64,000 nucleotides of DNA. Source: Triatoma infestans. Its lineage: Eukaryota > Arthropoda > Insecta > Hemiptera > Reduviidae. Position numbers and translations under genes: made by a program. Below, in pieces: positions 11,272 to 22,035 of the stretch (its first letter is position 1; every line of letters starts with the position of its first letter). Under the pieces are notes generated by a model, which had not been told where the DNA came from, made no database searches, and saw only the letters and a list, made by a program, of their open reading frames with translations. The DNA is taken from NCBI GenBank assembly GCA_011037195.1, contig JAAEAF010014818.1:50894-114893 (forward strand). The letters are read 5' to 3'.

Positions 11272-11456
11272 TGGTGTAGTGGTTATGAGAATGGACTTGT
11301 AAGTGGGAGGACCCCAGTTCGAGACCCGTGTATTACTGCTAAATTTTATATTCGTTTAAAAAATGTTATTGGTAAAGTAGGTGCTTCCGCCCCCCCTCCA
11401 TGACACTTAATTTGGAAATTGGACGTTAAGCCCGCCTGAAAAAATAGGCATTACTT
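11272..11456 (+). repeat. tRNA-derived SINE S2, copy 2
   Basis: Same orientation and order as 213-415: A-box-like TGTAGTGGTTATGAGA, B-box-like AGTTCGAGAC, and the body ending GGCATTACTTCAC. Differences are scattered, so the copies diverged independently. Confidence 0.75.
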
Positions 11457-11520
11457 CACTTTACTTGATAGAATTCCAAATTTGAAGAAAATTAGTTTGA
11501 AAAATTAAACTAGAATCAGT

Positions 11521-11850
11521 TTGGAGGACGTCCTTCCTATTAAAGAGGAATGGAATTTAGTACGCAGTTCAGACTGTGAGTATCTCGAGGTATTAACTTC
11601 TCAAGAAGGTTCTTCTGACAAGAACATCCAGATGAGAATAAATCAAGGAAGAAAGGTACTAGGCATATTGAACTCTGTACTATGGAATAAAAATCTTAGC
11701 CTGTCTACTAAAAGAAAGATTTACAACTCTTTCCTTTTGGGTACAACCCTTTATGCTTGCGAAACTTGGGCAATAAAAAAGAAAATTGGTCGGAAGTTCT
11801 TAGCCTTAGAAATGGATTTTTGCAGGAGAAGTTGCGGTGTATCGCGTTTG
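11521..11850 (+). pseudogene. LINE RT C-terminal part, displaced duplicate
   Basis: The frame reads LEVLTSQEGSSD, IQMRINQGRKVLGILNSVLW, KRKIYNSFLLGTTLYACETW and LALEMDFCRRS, the conserved region after the palm domain in non-LTR RTs (the YLG-like through LYGAETW and RR motifs). It is nearly identical to 12708-13003. Here it precedes the start of the RT domain (from about 11850), the reverse of the normal order. It keeps a segment of about 33 bp (around 11676-11711) that the 3' copy has lost. Confidence 0.85.
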
Positions 11851-13010
11851 CAGCGAATTCCGAATTACCAAATTCTACCTATCTTCCGGAAATTAATCAA
11901 ACAGCTGCACCGGTCACTCTTGAGGAATTAGAAGAAGTCCTAAAGGCTATGGAAAACAAGAAGTCGCCAGGGCCAGGGAATATCCCCATTGAACTGTTAA
12001 AGTCTGCTCCCGCAAAAGTGAAAAGCGTAATAGCGGATTTGTTTACTGAGTGCTTAAAAAAAGGCAGAATTCCATCGGCCTGACTTGTAGGACATATTTT
12101 GCCGATACATAATAAAGGCGATAAAAAAGATTGTCGTAATTACCGAGGAATCACTGTAACAAGCAGTTTAAGCCGCCTTTATGGTCGAGTTTTAGTTGGA
12201 AGAGCCTGTACCGATCATATCTTTTCATTGACTCAGTTGCTAGAAGGAGGTTAGCCCATGATCAAGAGGTGCATTTGGCCTCTGTGGACCTCCAAAAAGC
12301 TTATGACACGGTGCCGCTAAAGAAACTTTGGGAGGCTCTGGATTTTGAATTGCATAAGCTCAATTAAGAGCCTATGTAATGGAGCGAAGGCACAAATAAA
12401 GTTGGGAACCGATATTTCCTTAGCTTTCCCCATTACAAAAGGTCTGAAACAAGGGTGTTGCCTTTTTCTTCTCTTTTTTAATATCTTCATTGAACAGGCA
12501 TTAATATCTTCATTGAAATGTGCCACGGAATGGGGATAAAAATGAATATAGTTGCCTGTACAACCTACAGTTCGCGGATGACCAAATTGTGATCGCATCA
12601 GATCCAGAGGATCTCAGTTACATGATGCGTAAATTGGACGAAACTTATTCCGCTTGGAGTCTAGAAGTCAACAAAGTCAAAACAAAATACATAGCCTTCA
12701 ACAGTGGGGAGGACGTCCTTCCTATTAAAGAGGTCTGGAATTTAGTACGCAGTTCAGAGTGTAAGCATCTCGGAGTATTAATTTCTCAAGAAGGTTCTTC
12801 TGACTAGAACATCCACATGAGAATAAATCAAGGAAGAAATGTACTAGGCATATTGAACTAAAAGAAAGATTTATTATAACTCTTTGCTTTTGGGTACAAC
12901 TCTTTATGCTTGCGAAACTTGGGCAATAAAAAAGAAAATGGCTCGGAAGCTCTTAGCCCTAGAAATGGATTTTTGGAGGAGAAGTTGTGGTGTTTCGCGT
13001 TACGGGGGTT
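11850..13010 (+). pseudogene. LINE reverse transcriptase (insect RTE/CR1-like type)
   Basis: In order: TLEELEEVLKAMENKKSPGPGNIPIELLKSAP fragments (11910-12010, RT motif 1), HLASVDLQKAYDTVP (near 12272, motif A with catalytic D), FPITKGLKQGCC and LFNIFIEQAL (12420-12500, motif B), LQFADDQIVIASDPEDL (12565-12610, motif C with both aspartates), WSLEVNKVKTKYIAF (motif D), then the C-terminal part 12708-13003. Stops and frameshifts occur between most blocks. The polymerase would reverse-transcribe its own mRNA at a nicked target. No endonuclease domain is attached. The clade cannot be settled by eye. The minus ORFs at 12317-12598 and 12858-13070 are shadows. Confidence 0.88.
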
Positions 13011-13916
13011 CCGTGAAGGTGATTGGAGTGATAGGAGTTGTTGGAAGGAAGGGATTTTTGGTTCCACCATATGACCTATTAGATCGTCAAGGGTGAGAAA
13101 AAAAATAAAAGAAAATTAGTTAACCGGAAATCAATTTTAAATAATCGTTTTCTGAGTTTTTTTTGGACTTTTCTCGAAAACGTCTATTACGATTTCCTTT
13201 AAACGTTAGAATACTAACTGCAAAGATACATAGCTGTCATTTTTAATTATAACATTTTCCTGAAAATAATTGTTTATTAATTACGTGGTACTTAGGAATC
13301 TGAGACGTTATTATTATTAATCGTCTGTTGACATTAGACAAAGCTGTGACATTAAAATTCAAAGGTGATTGTTCAATACTATTAGCCTCAATGTCATCAT
13401 TCTTTACCTGGCTTTGTCGATAGGTTGCGTTTGTTTCCTTACCATCTGTATATTTTTGTTAGGAATGTGAGCAAAGTTTGCATTTTAAAGTAAGTCTGTC
13501 ATTTTTTATATGAGTATTAAGAGCAATAAAAGAATGTTATGCGAGTGTTTCACAACAGATTTATTTATTTATTTATAATTTTGAATGGAACTCGTATCAT
13601 TAACAAATTTTCTAATTGAACTGGAGAAGAAAAGTAATTTTGTAAAAAAATTTCAGTGGGGATCAATTTTTAACGGAGAACTTGCAATTTATACATTTAG
13701 CTACTATTCTAGAGTGTTTTTTAAAAATTAAGTCTAATTTGGCCAGCGACTCTGATCATGTCACAATGTATTTTATATCGAATATAAACTTCATTCCTTC
13801 ATATATTAAGAAGTAAATAAAAACGATATTGTTAATCGGGTTGAAAAGAAGAACCAATTTTACAGCCAGATTTATTTTATTATGTTCTTAACTTGAAAAA
13901 CATTCGTCGTAGCTAT

Positions 13917-13965
13917 GTTTAACTTTTACGTTTCGGCACTAATACGTGCCATTATCAAAAAGGTT
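13917..13965 (-). ncRNA. hammerhead-like relic, family 3 (left arm)
   Basis: Mirror of the right-arm copy at 14150-14192. Read on minus: TTGATAA, an extra T, stem II GGCAC/GTGCC, GAAACGT, then AAAG able to pair with upstream CTTT. Core positions C3 and G8 are changed, so cleavage is doubtful. Confidence 0.4.
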
Positions 13966-14149
13966 GAAACACATTTTGCTATGTCTTAAATGTCTGCAAG
14001 TAGGAAAAACAAAAAACAAAAATTTTTTACAAATGATGTTAAGTTAAGAATATACAAAAATACAAAAAATTATGACATCATTTGTAAAACATTTTGGTTT
14101 TTTGTTTTTCCTACTTGCAGACATTTAAGACATAGCAAAATGTGTTTCA

Positions 14150-14192
14150 ACCTTTTTGATAATGGCACGTATTAGTGCCGAAACGTAAAAGT
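14150..14192 (+). ncRNA. hammerhead-like relic, family 3 (right arm)
   Basis: CTTT then TTGATAA, T, GGCAC-loop-GTGCC (5-bp stem II), GAAACGTA and AAAG, which pairs with the CTTT (4 bp). The layout is as in family 1 with different stem sequences. Two core substitutions relative to CUGANGA. Confidence 0.4.
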
Positions 14193-14286
14193 TAAACATA
14201 GCTACGACGAATGTTTTTCAAATTAACAACATAATAAAATAAATCTGGCTGTAAAATTGGTTCTTCTTTTCAACCCGATTAACAAC

Positions 14287-15664
14287 ATCATATACTATTG
14301 AAATACAGCCAATCCAAAAAAACCAACTGGTAAATTTGAAGTAATAAAAACTCTAATTGAACTGGCCATATTGTTTATAGTATATTGGGCCAAATTATTA
14401 GAATTGGCTATGCCAAAGTGAGTATAGCTAACTGGGGTGAATGATGTGTGGGCGTATTTCCGGCATTAACAATAGAGTGGCTCAGGAGACATAGAAGATG
14501 ATCGATGCTGGCCAAATTTACAATTTCAAAACACTTAACTATAAGAAAAGTAAAAAGCCGATTGATTAATACACAGTAAATCAATGCAACTACCTTCTCC
14601 AACATTAATAAAAGTAAACTGCCTTGGGTACGGTCGGGAAGACTGCTTTCATTAGAAAGTATAAAGCTTCAACTTTCTGTACATTCTACTATTTAAACGA
14701 CCACTCAGCCCTATTTACTGATCTAGAGAAACCCTAAACGGAAAAATTCTGAAACATTTAATATTCCTACTTTAGCATTAAAAATTTGATATAATAATAA
14801 TAGAATGCCCAAAATTTGATTTAGTAACAAATAATTCTTACATAAGAAAGTTAATTATCATATCATATTGAAGATTTGGACGCCAAGAATTAATACATAT
14901 CAGTTATGCTCACTTATTAAACTCAAAAAATACAACTTATCGAAAAAGAGTTTAATTACTATTTAAACTCTTTCGGCAAGCTCTAATTAAAAAAAGATTT
15001 ACTAAGAAAAAAAGATATAAAATTAATACACTTTCAGATTTAATTAAAAATAATGTATATATACCTTCTCTACCCTTACCTTTCACAAAATCTTTAATAC
15101 ATTAGTTACAATGGAATATTGTATAATTCGAAAGAAAATTTGATAATTTAACACTGTCGCTCCAAACCCGTGTTTTGAATTAAATAAAATAAAATCTACT
15201 GACAATAAAAAATTAATTTCTTTAAGATCTAAATTAAACAATCAACTAATGCTGTGAAACAATCCAAACACCAAAAATAAGTTTTTTCATACCCATGATG
15301 TTAAAGGTTGCAAAGCTTTTTTAATTTGGCCATGCACCATTCACTTACTTTGGTTAATTGCTATACCTTGGAATTTTATTTTGTCTCTTTCTTTTTCTTG
15401 AGCACCTTAGTTGTTTGACGGGGGATTTGTTGAATTTATCAGAATACGTCTCGTGAAGATTGAACTGATGTTACAATTTTGAAATCGTCTAAACAGTTTG
15501 TTGAACTGAGGTACACCTTACTGTGTCGGCAAAAGAGCTTACCCCTCTTGAACTAGATATATTTAATTAATTTTTCTTGAATTTCATAGTTTCTTTAAAA
15601 AAATAATTTCTATTTCGTTTTAACATAATTAGTTAGTTAATACTTATTTTTGTACATAATGAAA
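14287..15664. other. AT-rich stretch, nothing recognised
   Basis: No domain, RNA or shared repeat was identified. Very AT-rich, with only short ORFs. Confidence 0.4.
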
Positions 15665-15667
15665 GAT

Positions 15668-15845
15668 GGAGCGGGATTACAATGGTAATTTGCTGAACTT
15701 GAATCGCGGAGGATCCGGGTTCGAGTCCATCAGCGCTGTTCTTAGATAATCTAGTCCGACGAGTTTCTGCAGCTTATTGTTCGAGATGGGTAGTAGTGTC
15801 TGCAACAAGACAGGCCCAAAGGGTCCCTCTCTTCAAAATGAAAAA
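15668..15845 (+). repeat. tRNA-related SINE-like element S4
   Basis: A B-box-like GGGTTCGAGTCC at about 15716-15729 is preceded by a degenerate head. A non-tRNA body (AGGCCCAAAGGGTCCC) and an A-rich tail follow. Only one copy is in the window. Confidence 0.5.
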
Positions 15846-16494
15846 AAGTGAAAAGAACTGAGTTTCATAGTGAGAGAAAAATCGTATTTATAAGTAATAA
15901 AGGAAATAATCAGAAAAAAAATTGCAGAAGCATTGTATACTTTATGATGTACAGTTCAAACTCTACAAATACAGTTACAGTATATTGTACTACAATCGAT
16001 AAAAAAAATTCATGATGCCTTTTTATCACTTCTCTGAGTGGAGAGTATAATGTAAACATTCATGAAGTGAACAATAAGTTGAGTGCTCTCTACAAATTTA
16101 TTGCAATTTAGTAATTTCAAATAAGAATTATGTGTCCAGTGATCAAACAAAATACGTTCTTTACGTTACAATCAGTAAAGATGCCTGAAATCATTCTAAA
16201 TAACTTTTTTTTTTCATGAAGAAAAGAAACTATGTGTATGGAATTTATCCACCTTTTCTCTGGCATAGGATGCCGAGCTCCACTATATCGTTTTTGGACA
16301 CTGTCGGTTGCCAGAAACCTATTGAACCAAGACTTTATAGATTTTACATCAGGTGCAACTGCTCTGTATAGTTAGTTATCTGTAACATCAGTTTCGTCAC
16401 CGCATATCAAACCACTATTTTGTATGCATTGCTGTGGGAGTCGACATTCTGTTTCATGCGATCATGGCAGTGTAAGTTGGTAAAGGACGAACTT

Positions 16495-17967
16495 TAATGC
16501 TAAGTTTCCACTGGTGACAAAATAGTCTCGAGACTAGCGTCACAAATGTATAAGGGCCTGAGAGCGTAACTTCACAAGTGGACATGTTTATTCCTGCTCT
16601 CGTCACTCAGTATAAGTATTCCGTCAGTGTTGGAAGATTTTTCTCAGCTCCCGGAGACTTGATTTCATTGTGTGTATTTTTCATTTTTATTTCGGAATTC
16701 TGTGTTTTCATTTCATTTTTATTTGTATTTTGGTTAATTCTTTTTTATACTTCCAATAGGCGCGCAAATAAATGGAACATGAAAAGGCGCGGAGTATCTC
16801 AGAGAAACATCAAGTAATTTCAAGCGATCATGTTCAGTTAATTCCAAATTTTACCAATTACAGGTGTATGTTAAAAAATAGAAAACGCATCCTTATGAAT
16901 TTCGGTGTTTATTTCGTAAATAAAACACAAAAATAAAAAACTAAAGTGAGAAAAAGAATAATTATATCTGTTCAATTTTATTCTCACAGATTTAAGTTCA
17001 AGCACCTAAAAAAACTACTCTAAACATAATTTTGTAAACAAACTCTATTGTACAGGCGACTGCCTAAAACAATTATAAAAAAAAAAAACTGATGTGGTGA
17101 CTCTCACTCACACAACTTTCTTACTCCAAAAATTATAATTGAATTGACAAATTTTATGAAATTCGTCAAAAACTAAAAAACTGTTCAGTAAAAGTGCACT
17201 TACGGTTTACTAATTTTCTTGAAACTCGGTATTTCTTGAAACTGTCTATTTTGGTTTTTTGGCCACTTCTAATAAATTTTGTTTGGATGGTAGATTTGTA
17301 TAATCAACTGTGATAGCACTTTAGATAAGAACATAACCCCACCCCCTCCCAAAAATGTCCTTAAATGAATTTTCCCTGAGAAATGTTTCAAATAAAAGTT
17401 GTATGTGTAGTTGATATACCAAGGTTCAAGAAAATTAAAGTGGTACTTCCGGTTGAAGAAATTTTTGACAAATAACGTACTGAGAGATGCCATGGTGATA
17501 CCTAAACGGAATATCAAGTATCAACTTTCTACGGGTTTTTTTGTTTTTGAGCTGTGCTGTGCTGTTCACATGCATACACCCACACACACACAGACTATTT
17601 GCTAAAAACCACTTTTTTAGACTCAGGAGACCTCAAAACGGGTATTTCCGGTGAAAACTCGTTATTGAAAATTTGACACGATTATAACACTTCCTCTTAC
17701 TAGGAGTAAGAGAAAGTAAAAACTACTCATTTCACTTGGCGCCTTTTCGCAATCTTATACGCAATTATAAAAGCTAGGGCCTGATGTGAATCCATTAAGT
17801 AAGAAAAGATAAAAATAAACAAACTGCGAGTAACTCTCAAGTGGGCACGAAAGTTCCTGGTCTCGAGACAGCAGTGATGTCGAGCCTCAGAAAACTGTCT
17901 CGAGAGCGAAAGTGATCTCAAATGGAGACTGATCTCAAGCTTTGTCTCAAGTGGACACTTAGCATAA
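16495..17967. mobile_element. PIF/Harbinger-like DNA element with nested repeat X
   Basis: The left end TGCTAAGTTTCCACT (from 16498) is mirrored by the right end AGTGGACACTTAGCA (to 17964), flanked on both sides by TAA (16495-16497 and 17965-17967), the 3-bp duplication typical of the PIF/Harbinger superfamily. Both subterminal regions contain several GTCTC/GAGAC motifs, including GTCTCGAGAC. No transposase was recognised. A repeat X copy (17085-17716) was inserted later. Non-autonomous. Confidence 0.65.
17085..17716 (-). repeat. repeat X, minus copy, internally deleted
   Basis: It starts on plus with the hairpin end (CTCACTCACACAACTTTC) and ends with CTCTTACTAGGAGTAAGAG. The internal sub-repeats are partly lost. 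It lies inside the Harbinger-like element. Confidence 0.8.
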
Positions 17968-19634
17968 AATTATGAAACTAAAACTTGAACAGCTGGCCTT
18001 TCATTAATGTGTTTCTGATTTTCCATAATTTATTTTATTTCGATCACAGTAATTTATTGAAATTAGGGAAGTTTGAACGGGGCACCGTGTATTATAATTA
18101 TAATAAACCATTATAATCATTTATTGTTAGCACTATAAAATGTACATGTTAATTTTATATTTAATAATAAGAATTTGATCCTGATAAACTTTTAAAACAA
18201 TTACCCAAAATATTAAATAAGTACTCTGATTATCTAAAATATAATGATACTGATATGCTCAACTCTGGTAGTTATAACTTACTGTATAAAGAGATGTTTA
18301 CTTCTAAACAAGCTAGTTTATTGCCTTCACATTTAAATTTATAATTAATTCATTGAAAGTTAGATCTTTTTTGCTCAATGAATGAATGATGTCTAAATAA
18401 TAAAGTCTAATAAAATGTTTGTTTATAAACATTGAAGTAATAAATAAATGAGAGATCAAAAAGAAACTTAATAAAACCTTTTATAAAATAAATATTTTTC
18501 CATTCTAACTATAAATACAGCCATTTTTACTTTTTGTTTACTATTGTCAACGTAAATACGAGTACTTTACTTTACAAATTTATTTTTGAAGTTTAAGAAA
18601 TGTAATTTATTTGTTTTATTTCAAGCAGTTTGTTACTGTATTTTTTAATGGTTTGTATTCGTTTAATGTATTTCATACCACTCTATTTGTATGGGGGCTT
18701 TCACAGAAAACAAATTAAACATTATTATTATTATTATTATTATATTTAATAATAATATATTCATAAAATGGAATTGTTAAGAGAAACTCTTCAGATAAAA
18801 ACTGCAGTCTTGATAATATTGATTTTATCAAGAGATTTGGAATTAAGAAGAATGAAGAAACTAGACTATAGTAATTCGTTTTACAATATCGTCTCAAATT
18901 GGCTGTGTTAAAGAATAGAAGCAAACTAAAAGATTCTAGTTTAACCATGAATGAAGACTTTTCTAATTGAAGTATACAAAAAAAAAAAAAAAAAACACGT
19001 GAATTGTATCCGCAAGTTATGGAGGCAAGAAATGAAGGAAAATTTGCGAAAACTTGGTTTAAGACAAATTAGTAATTAAAGACTTATTTATGAAAAATTA
19101 AAAAAAATATCACTAAGTGAAACAAACTCTGCCCCAAACAAACGGCTATGCCTAACGTTAAAGAAGAAACAACTAAATCTCTTGAAAAAAAAATAAAGTT
19201 ACACCCTCATCATTTAAACAACTAGAAATGTATACTGGAAAAATTACCGCTTTCATTAATTAGAGCCATTTCATTAGACAGTCTAGAGAGAGATAATAGC
19301 AAGGAGCGAAAACGAGGCGCGAATGTTGGAAAATCGACCATGGAAATAAATGATCGCACTCACATTGCCCAGAAAGGTTGGTCACTGAGGACAATTCAGA
19401 CCGGACCCTCTCACTTATTATCGCATAATAATAATAATGAAAATGAAATAAAAATCAAAGGTAATAGTAATGAAATATCTACCATTGTTACTAACAAAGA
19501 GCTGTAAAATATTAGTAACGACAGCAGCATTAGCGATAACTCAACAACATTGCCATCAATAACAATACATTTCCATCAACAACAATAATAATAACAGCAG
19601 TGAAAATCAAAATAATAGAAATATTAGCAACAGT
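17968..19634. other. AT-rich stretch with simple repeats
   Basis: An ATT microsatellite occurs at 18720-18743 and an A run at 18978-18997. From 19020 on, short A/N-rich frames precede the LINE endonuclease at 19650 and may be its degenerate 5' region, but no ORF1 domain is visible. Confidence 0.4.
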
Positions 19635-19649
19635 GAATATAATATTCTC

Positions 19650-19834
19650 AAAAATATAACTACATTTAATGTTAGAACATTAAAATCTGATGATACGTTA
19701 CTAGAACTAGAGAAAGCCATGAGCGAAACTGACGTTAACATTTTGAGGATATATGAAGTCAGAAGAGGATCCAAGAAAACAATTTATAGGAAAAGTGGTT
19801 TTAGAGGAATAAAAACAAAAACAAACCTTAAAGC
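19650..19834 (+). pseudogene. RTE-type LINE endonuclease, part 1
   Basis: The frame reads NITTFNVRTLKSDDTLLELE, MSETDVNIL and YEVRRG. This is the beginning of an RTE-type apurinic endonuclease (NVRTL, then the SEVRR-like motif with the catalytic glutamate). It breaks at the SINE inserted from 19838. The same domain continues at 20053-20262 and 20605-20775. Confidence 0.8.
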
Positions 19835-19837
19835 GCA

Positions 19838-20043
19838 ACAGCCTGGGAAGGGCCAAGGCTTGCCAGACGGTGATTTGAATAGGGGGCGTATGGTAAGCAC
19901 ACGCCGTTTAGTTCCACCTTCGCCACCTAGAGCGCTACTAAATGTAGCTTCCCACTTTTTATCACGATGCTGGGTGAACACTGATTTTCTTCTCACGGGA
20001 ATCGAACCCTGAATTACGCTAGCCACTAGACCACCCGTGAGGA
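19838..20043 (-). repeat. tRNA-derived SINE S3, inserted in the LINE endonuclease
   Basis: On minus it begins TCCTCACGGGTGGTCTAGTGG (A-box-like) and has GGGTTCGATTCCC (B-box) with 3' matching CGTGAG, so the acceptor ends can pair. A non-tRNA body of about 140 bp follows. The tRNA-like head lacks a normal anticodon arm. It separates two parts of one coding domain. Confidence 0.75.
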
Positions 20044-20052
20044 CTTTTGAGA

Positions 20053-20262
20053 AATAGGAATTTCTAATTAGTGATAATCTGGCGGGGAACATTGAAGAGT
20101 TCTATGGCGTATCTGACCGAATTGGTGTATATTAAACATGAAACTAAAAAGTAATAGATATTTAACTTTAATTCAAATTTATGATCACCCACGGCTGATC
20201 CTGTGGAAGAGGAAGAAATTAATATCTTTTATGTTCACCTCATAAATACTTTAATTAAAATT
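20053..20262 (+). pseudogene. RTE-type LINE endonuclease, part 2
   Basis: Pieces read EFLISDNLAGNIEEFYGVSDR, then LIQIYDHP and, after a frame change, EEEINIFYVHL. These match the middle of RTE endonucleases (the loop before the QxYAPT-like strand). It lies directly after the SINE, confirming that the SINE split the gene. Confidence 0.65.
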
Positions 20263-20334
20263 AAGTGTATTTTTCCAAATCATCTTATAATAAGGGGGGT
20301 ATTTCAATAGCCAAATAGGTATAAAATAAAAGTA

Positions 20335-20605
20335 ATGAAACTGTTGTTGTTGTGGTTGGTTCCGCAGAGCTGGAAAGCATATTTTCCGGATATTTTCCGT
20401 GATATCCTGCTTCTTTTTGTGGTCATCGACCGGTTTCAACTGTATCAACCGAGTGTATCAATGTATTTGTTCTGTACAAATCTATGTTATTACACTGTTT
20501 GACAAAAACATCCTGATGATGGGCGAACACCCGAAACCGGTCGATGATCAGAAACAGAAGCAGGCTATCATGGAAAATATCTCTGAAACTGTTGTTAGTA
20601 ATTGT
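20335..20605. repeat. inverted pair with hammerhead-like family 1, inserted in the LINE
   Basis: The left half (20340-20450) carries GGTTCCGCAGAGCTGGAAAG and the core region on minus. The right half (20470-20600) carries it on plus with an intact core. It interrupts the RTE endonuclease between 20262 and 20605. The left core is damaged. Confidence 0.75.
20509..20546 (+). ncRNA. hammerhead-like motif, best copy (family 1)
   Basis: Stem I CATC (20509-20512) pairs with GATG (20543-20546). Between them are CTGATGA (20513-20519), an extra T (20520), stem II GGG-CGAACA-CCC (20521-20532), GAAA (20533-20536) and CCGGTC. In GAAACCGGTC, ACC pairs with GGT as a minimal stem III and C (20542) sits at the cleavage position. 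All invariant core bases of a type I hammerhead are present. Minimal stem III hammerheads of this kind are known from Penelope-like elements. The one departure is the unpaired T before stem II. Confidence 0.65.
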
Positions 20606-20775
20606 GGTTATGAAACAAGAAATGCAATTGACTTTTGCACCGCGAATGGACTGTTTATTATGAACACTTTGTTTAAGAAACGTGAAAAAAAATGGAATTG
20701 GCTGAGCCCAAATGGTCTGATATAAACCAAATAGAAGTTTGTACTAACCAAAAACAGAAATTTGTTAAAACAATT
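20605..20775 (+). pseudogene. RTE-type LINE endonuclease, part 3
   Basis: The frame reads GNCGYETRNAIDFCTANGLFI, MNTLFKK, KKWNWLSPNG, then stops. This matches the NTFF, RKWTWxSPDG and IDYI region near the end of RTE endonucleases. Later stops make it dead. Confidence 0.8.
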
Positions 20776-21065
20776 TATCTGTCACAAAGAAAGTAACATA
20801 CATCGATTGCTGAAAATTGAACTAACTTTATTAAGCTGAGGCCTAAACTTAATTGGAAAAGTAGAGTTTTATACTAGACGCCTGAAAGTGACTATTACAG
20901 CATATTAGGGGACCTCAAGGAAACAGGATCCGGTACTAAAATAATGCCCGTTGAAAATTTACAAGAATAATACAATAAAATTGAATATATTATTTAAAAA
21001 CCGTTTTGCTATAAAATGCAAAAAAACCATAGGAAAATGGAACTGTCAAAAATGAAACACAAGAT

Positions 21066-21640
21066 TTGATTCATAAAAAGGAAATTAAAAAACTAATGAA
21101 AACTTCTAGGCAAAAAATTGAATTCAACAACCTGTGTAAACCAGTGAGGTTCCATATTAGAGATGATTTAAAAGTTTTTAACGATAAATTTATTGAAGAG
21201 GCCATTACAGATTTTAATTCAATTAGGAATCTGAGGAAACAACTTGATACTAAAAATAATTGGACTATAAGTTTAGCTGATAAAAAAGGACACTTATAAA
21301 AGCAAAGAGGAGAATTAGTAAAAATTGCATCCAGTTATTTTAAAGAGTTGTATCAAGATTTCGACCAATTGCAAAATCTTTAAATTAACTTCAACAAACC
21401 GCAGATTTTATTATATCAAAGTTCACTGATTGAGAAATAGAATTAATGTACAAGAGTTTTAACAGCAATAAAACGCACGGCAGTGATGGTATTACAAATG
21501 AAATTTTAAGAATATCTTATTTGTCATTAAAAAAATTATGGAAATTATTTAATATGTTAAATCTTATACTGAAAACAGAAACTATTCCAAATCAGTGGTT
21601 ACTCTCAGATCTATTAAACAAAAGGAGATATCCAAAAGTA
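21066..21640 (+). pseudogene. RTE-type LINE linker and RT start
   Basis: After a linker (IKKLMKTSRQKI), the frame 21446-21643 reads YKSFNSNKTHGSDGITNEIL, SLKKLWKLFN and ETIPNQWLLSDL, matching RT motif 1 and 2 (KAPGxDGI...EIL, IPxxW). The palm motifs A-C are absent because the match ends near 21640. It is the continuation of the endonuclease pieces 19650-20775. Confidence 0.75.
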
Positions 21641-22035
21641 TGATAGGCCAATCAGAAATTTAGAATTATTATGTTGACCACGCCCACATTTGACCTATTT
21701 ATTTCCACACTGTGATTGGCTAATTATTTATAGCTAATTATTTCTTTGAAAAAAAAAACAGTTTAGAATTCTTATCAGAGAATTAGCGAAATAGATTTAG
21801 GAACGTAAAGAAAAAAATACACTGGTAGATATACTGAACACTGTATAATGAAATAGAATCATATAACTGCAAGAACATAACACGGTTGAATAATATTTAA
21901 GAATAAAGTTAACGAGAGAATAATTGAGAGAGAGAGAGAGAGACAGACTGAAAGTACGTGGAAGATGTTTGCTGAGTGGTGTCGATAACTTTCCGAAACT
22001 GTACTCCCGTAGGGCTGTTTATACTTTCTCTTATT

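Larger units (their letters stand above)
13829..14286. repeat. 455-bp foldback element
   Basis: The arms 13829-14039 and 14075-14286 are near-perfect reverse complements with a spacer of about 35 bp. Each arm carries a hammerhead-like block. The arms differ by small indels only. The plus ORF 13990-14175 spans the hairpin and is not coding. Confidence 0.9.

Noticed and set aside
16578..16817. transposase fragment in the Harbinger-like element
   Set aside because: The 79-codon frame is rich in F and S from T-rich DNA and shows no DDE or Myb motif.
19719..20012. 97-codon ORF as one gene
   Set aside because: It is a chimera of a LINE endonuclease piece and an antisense SINE.
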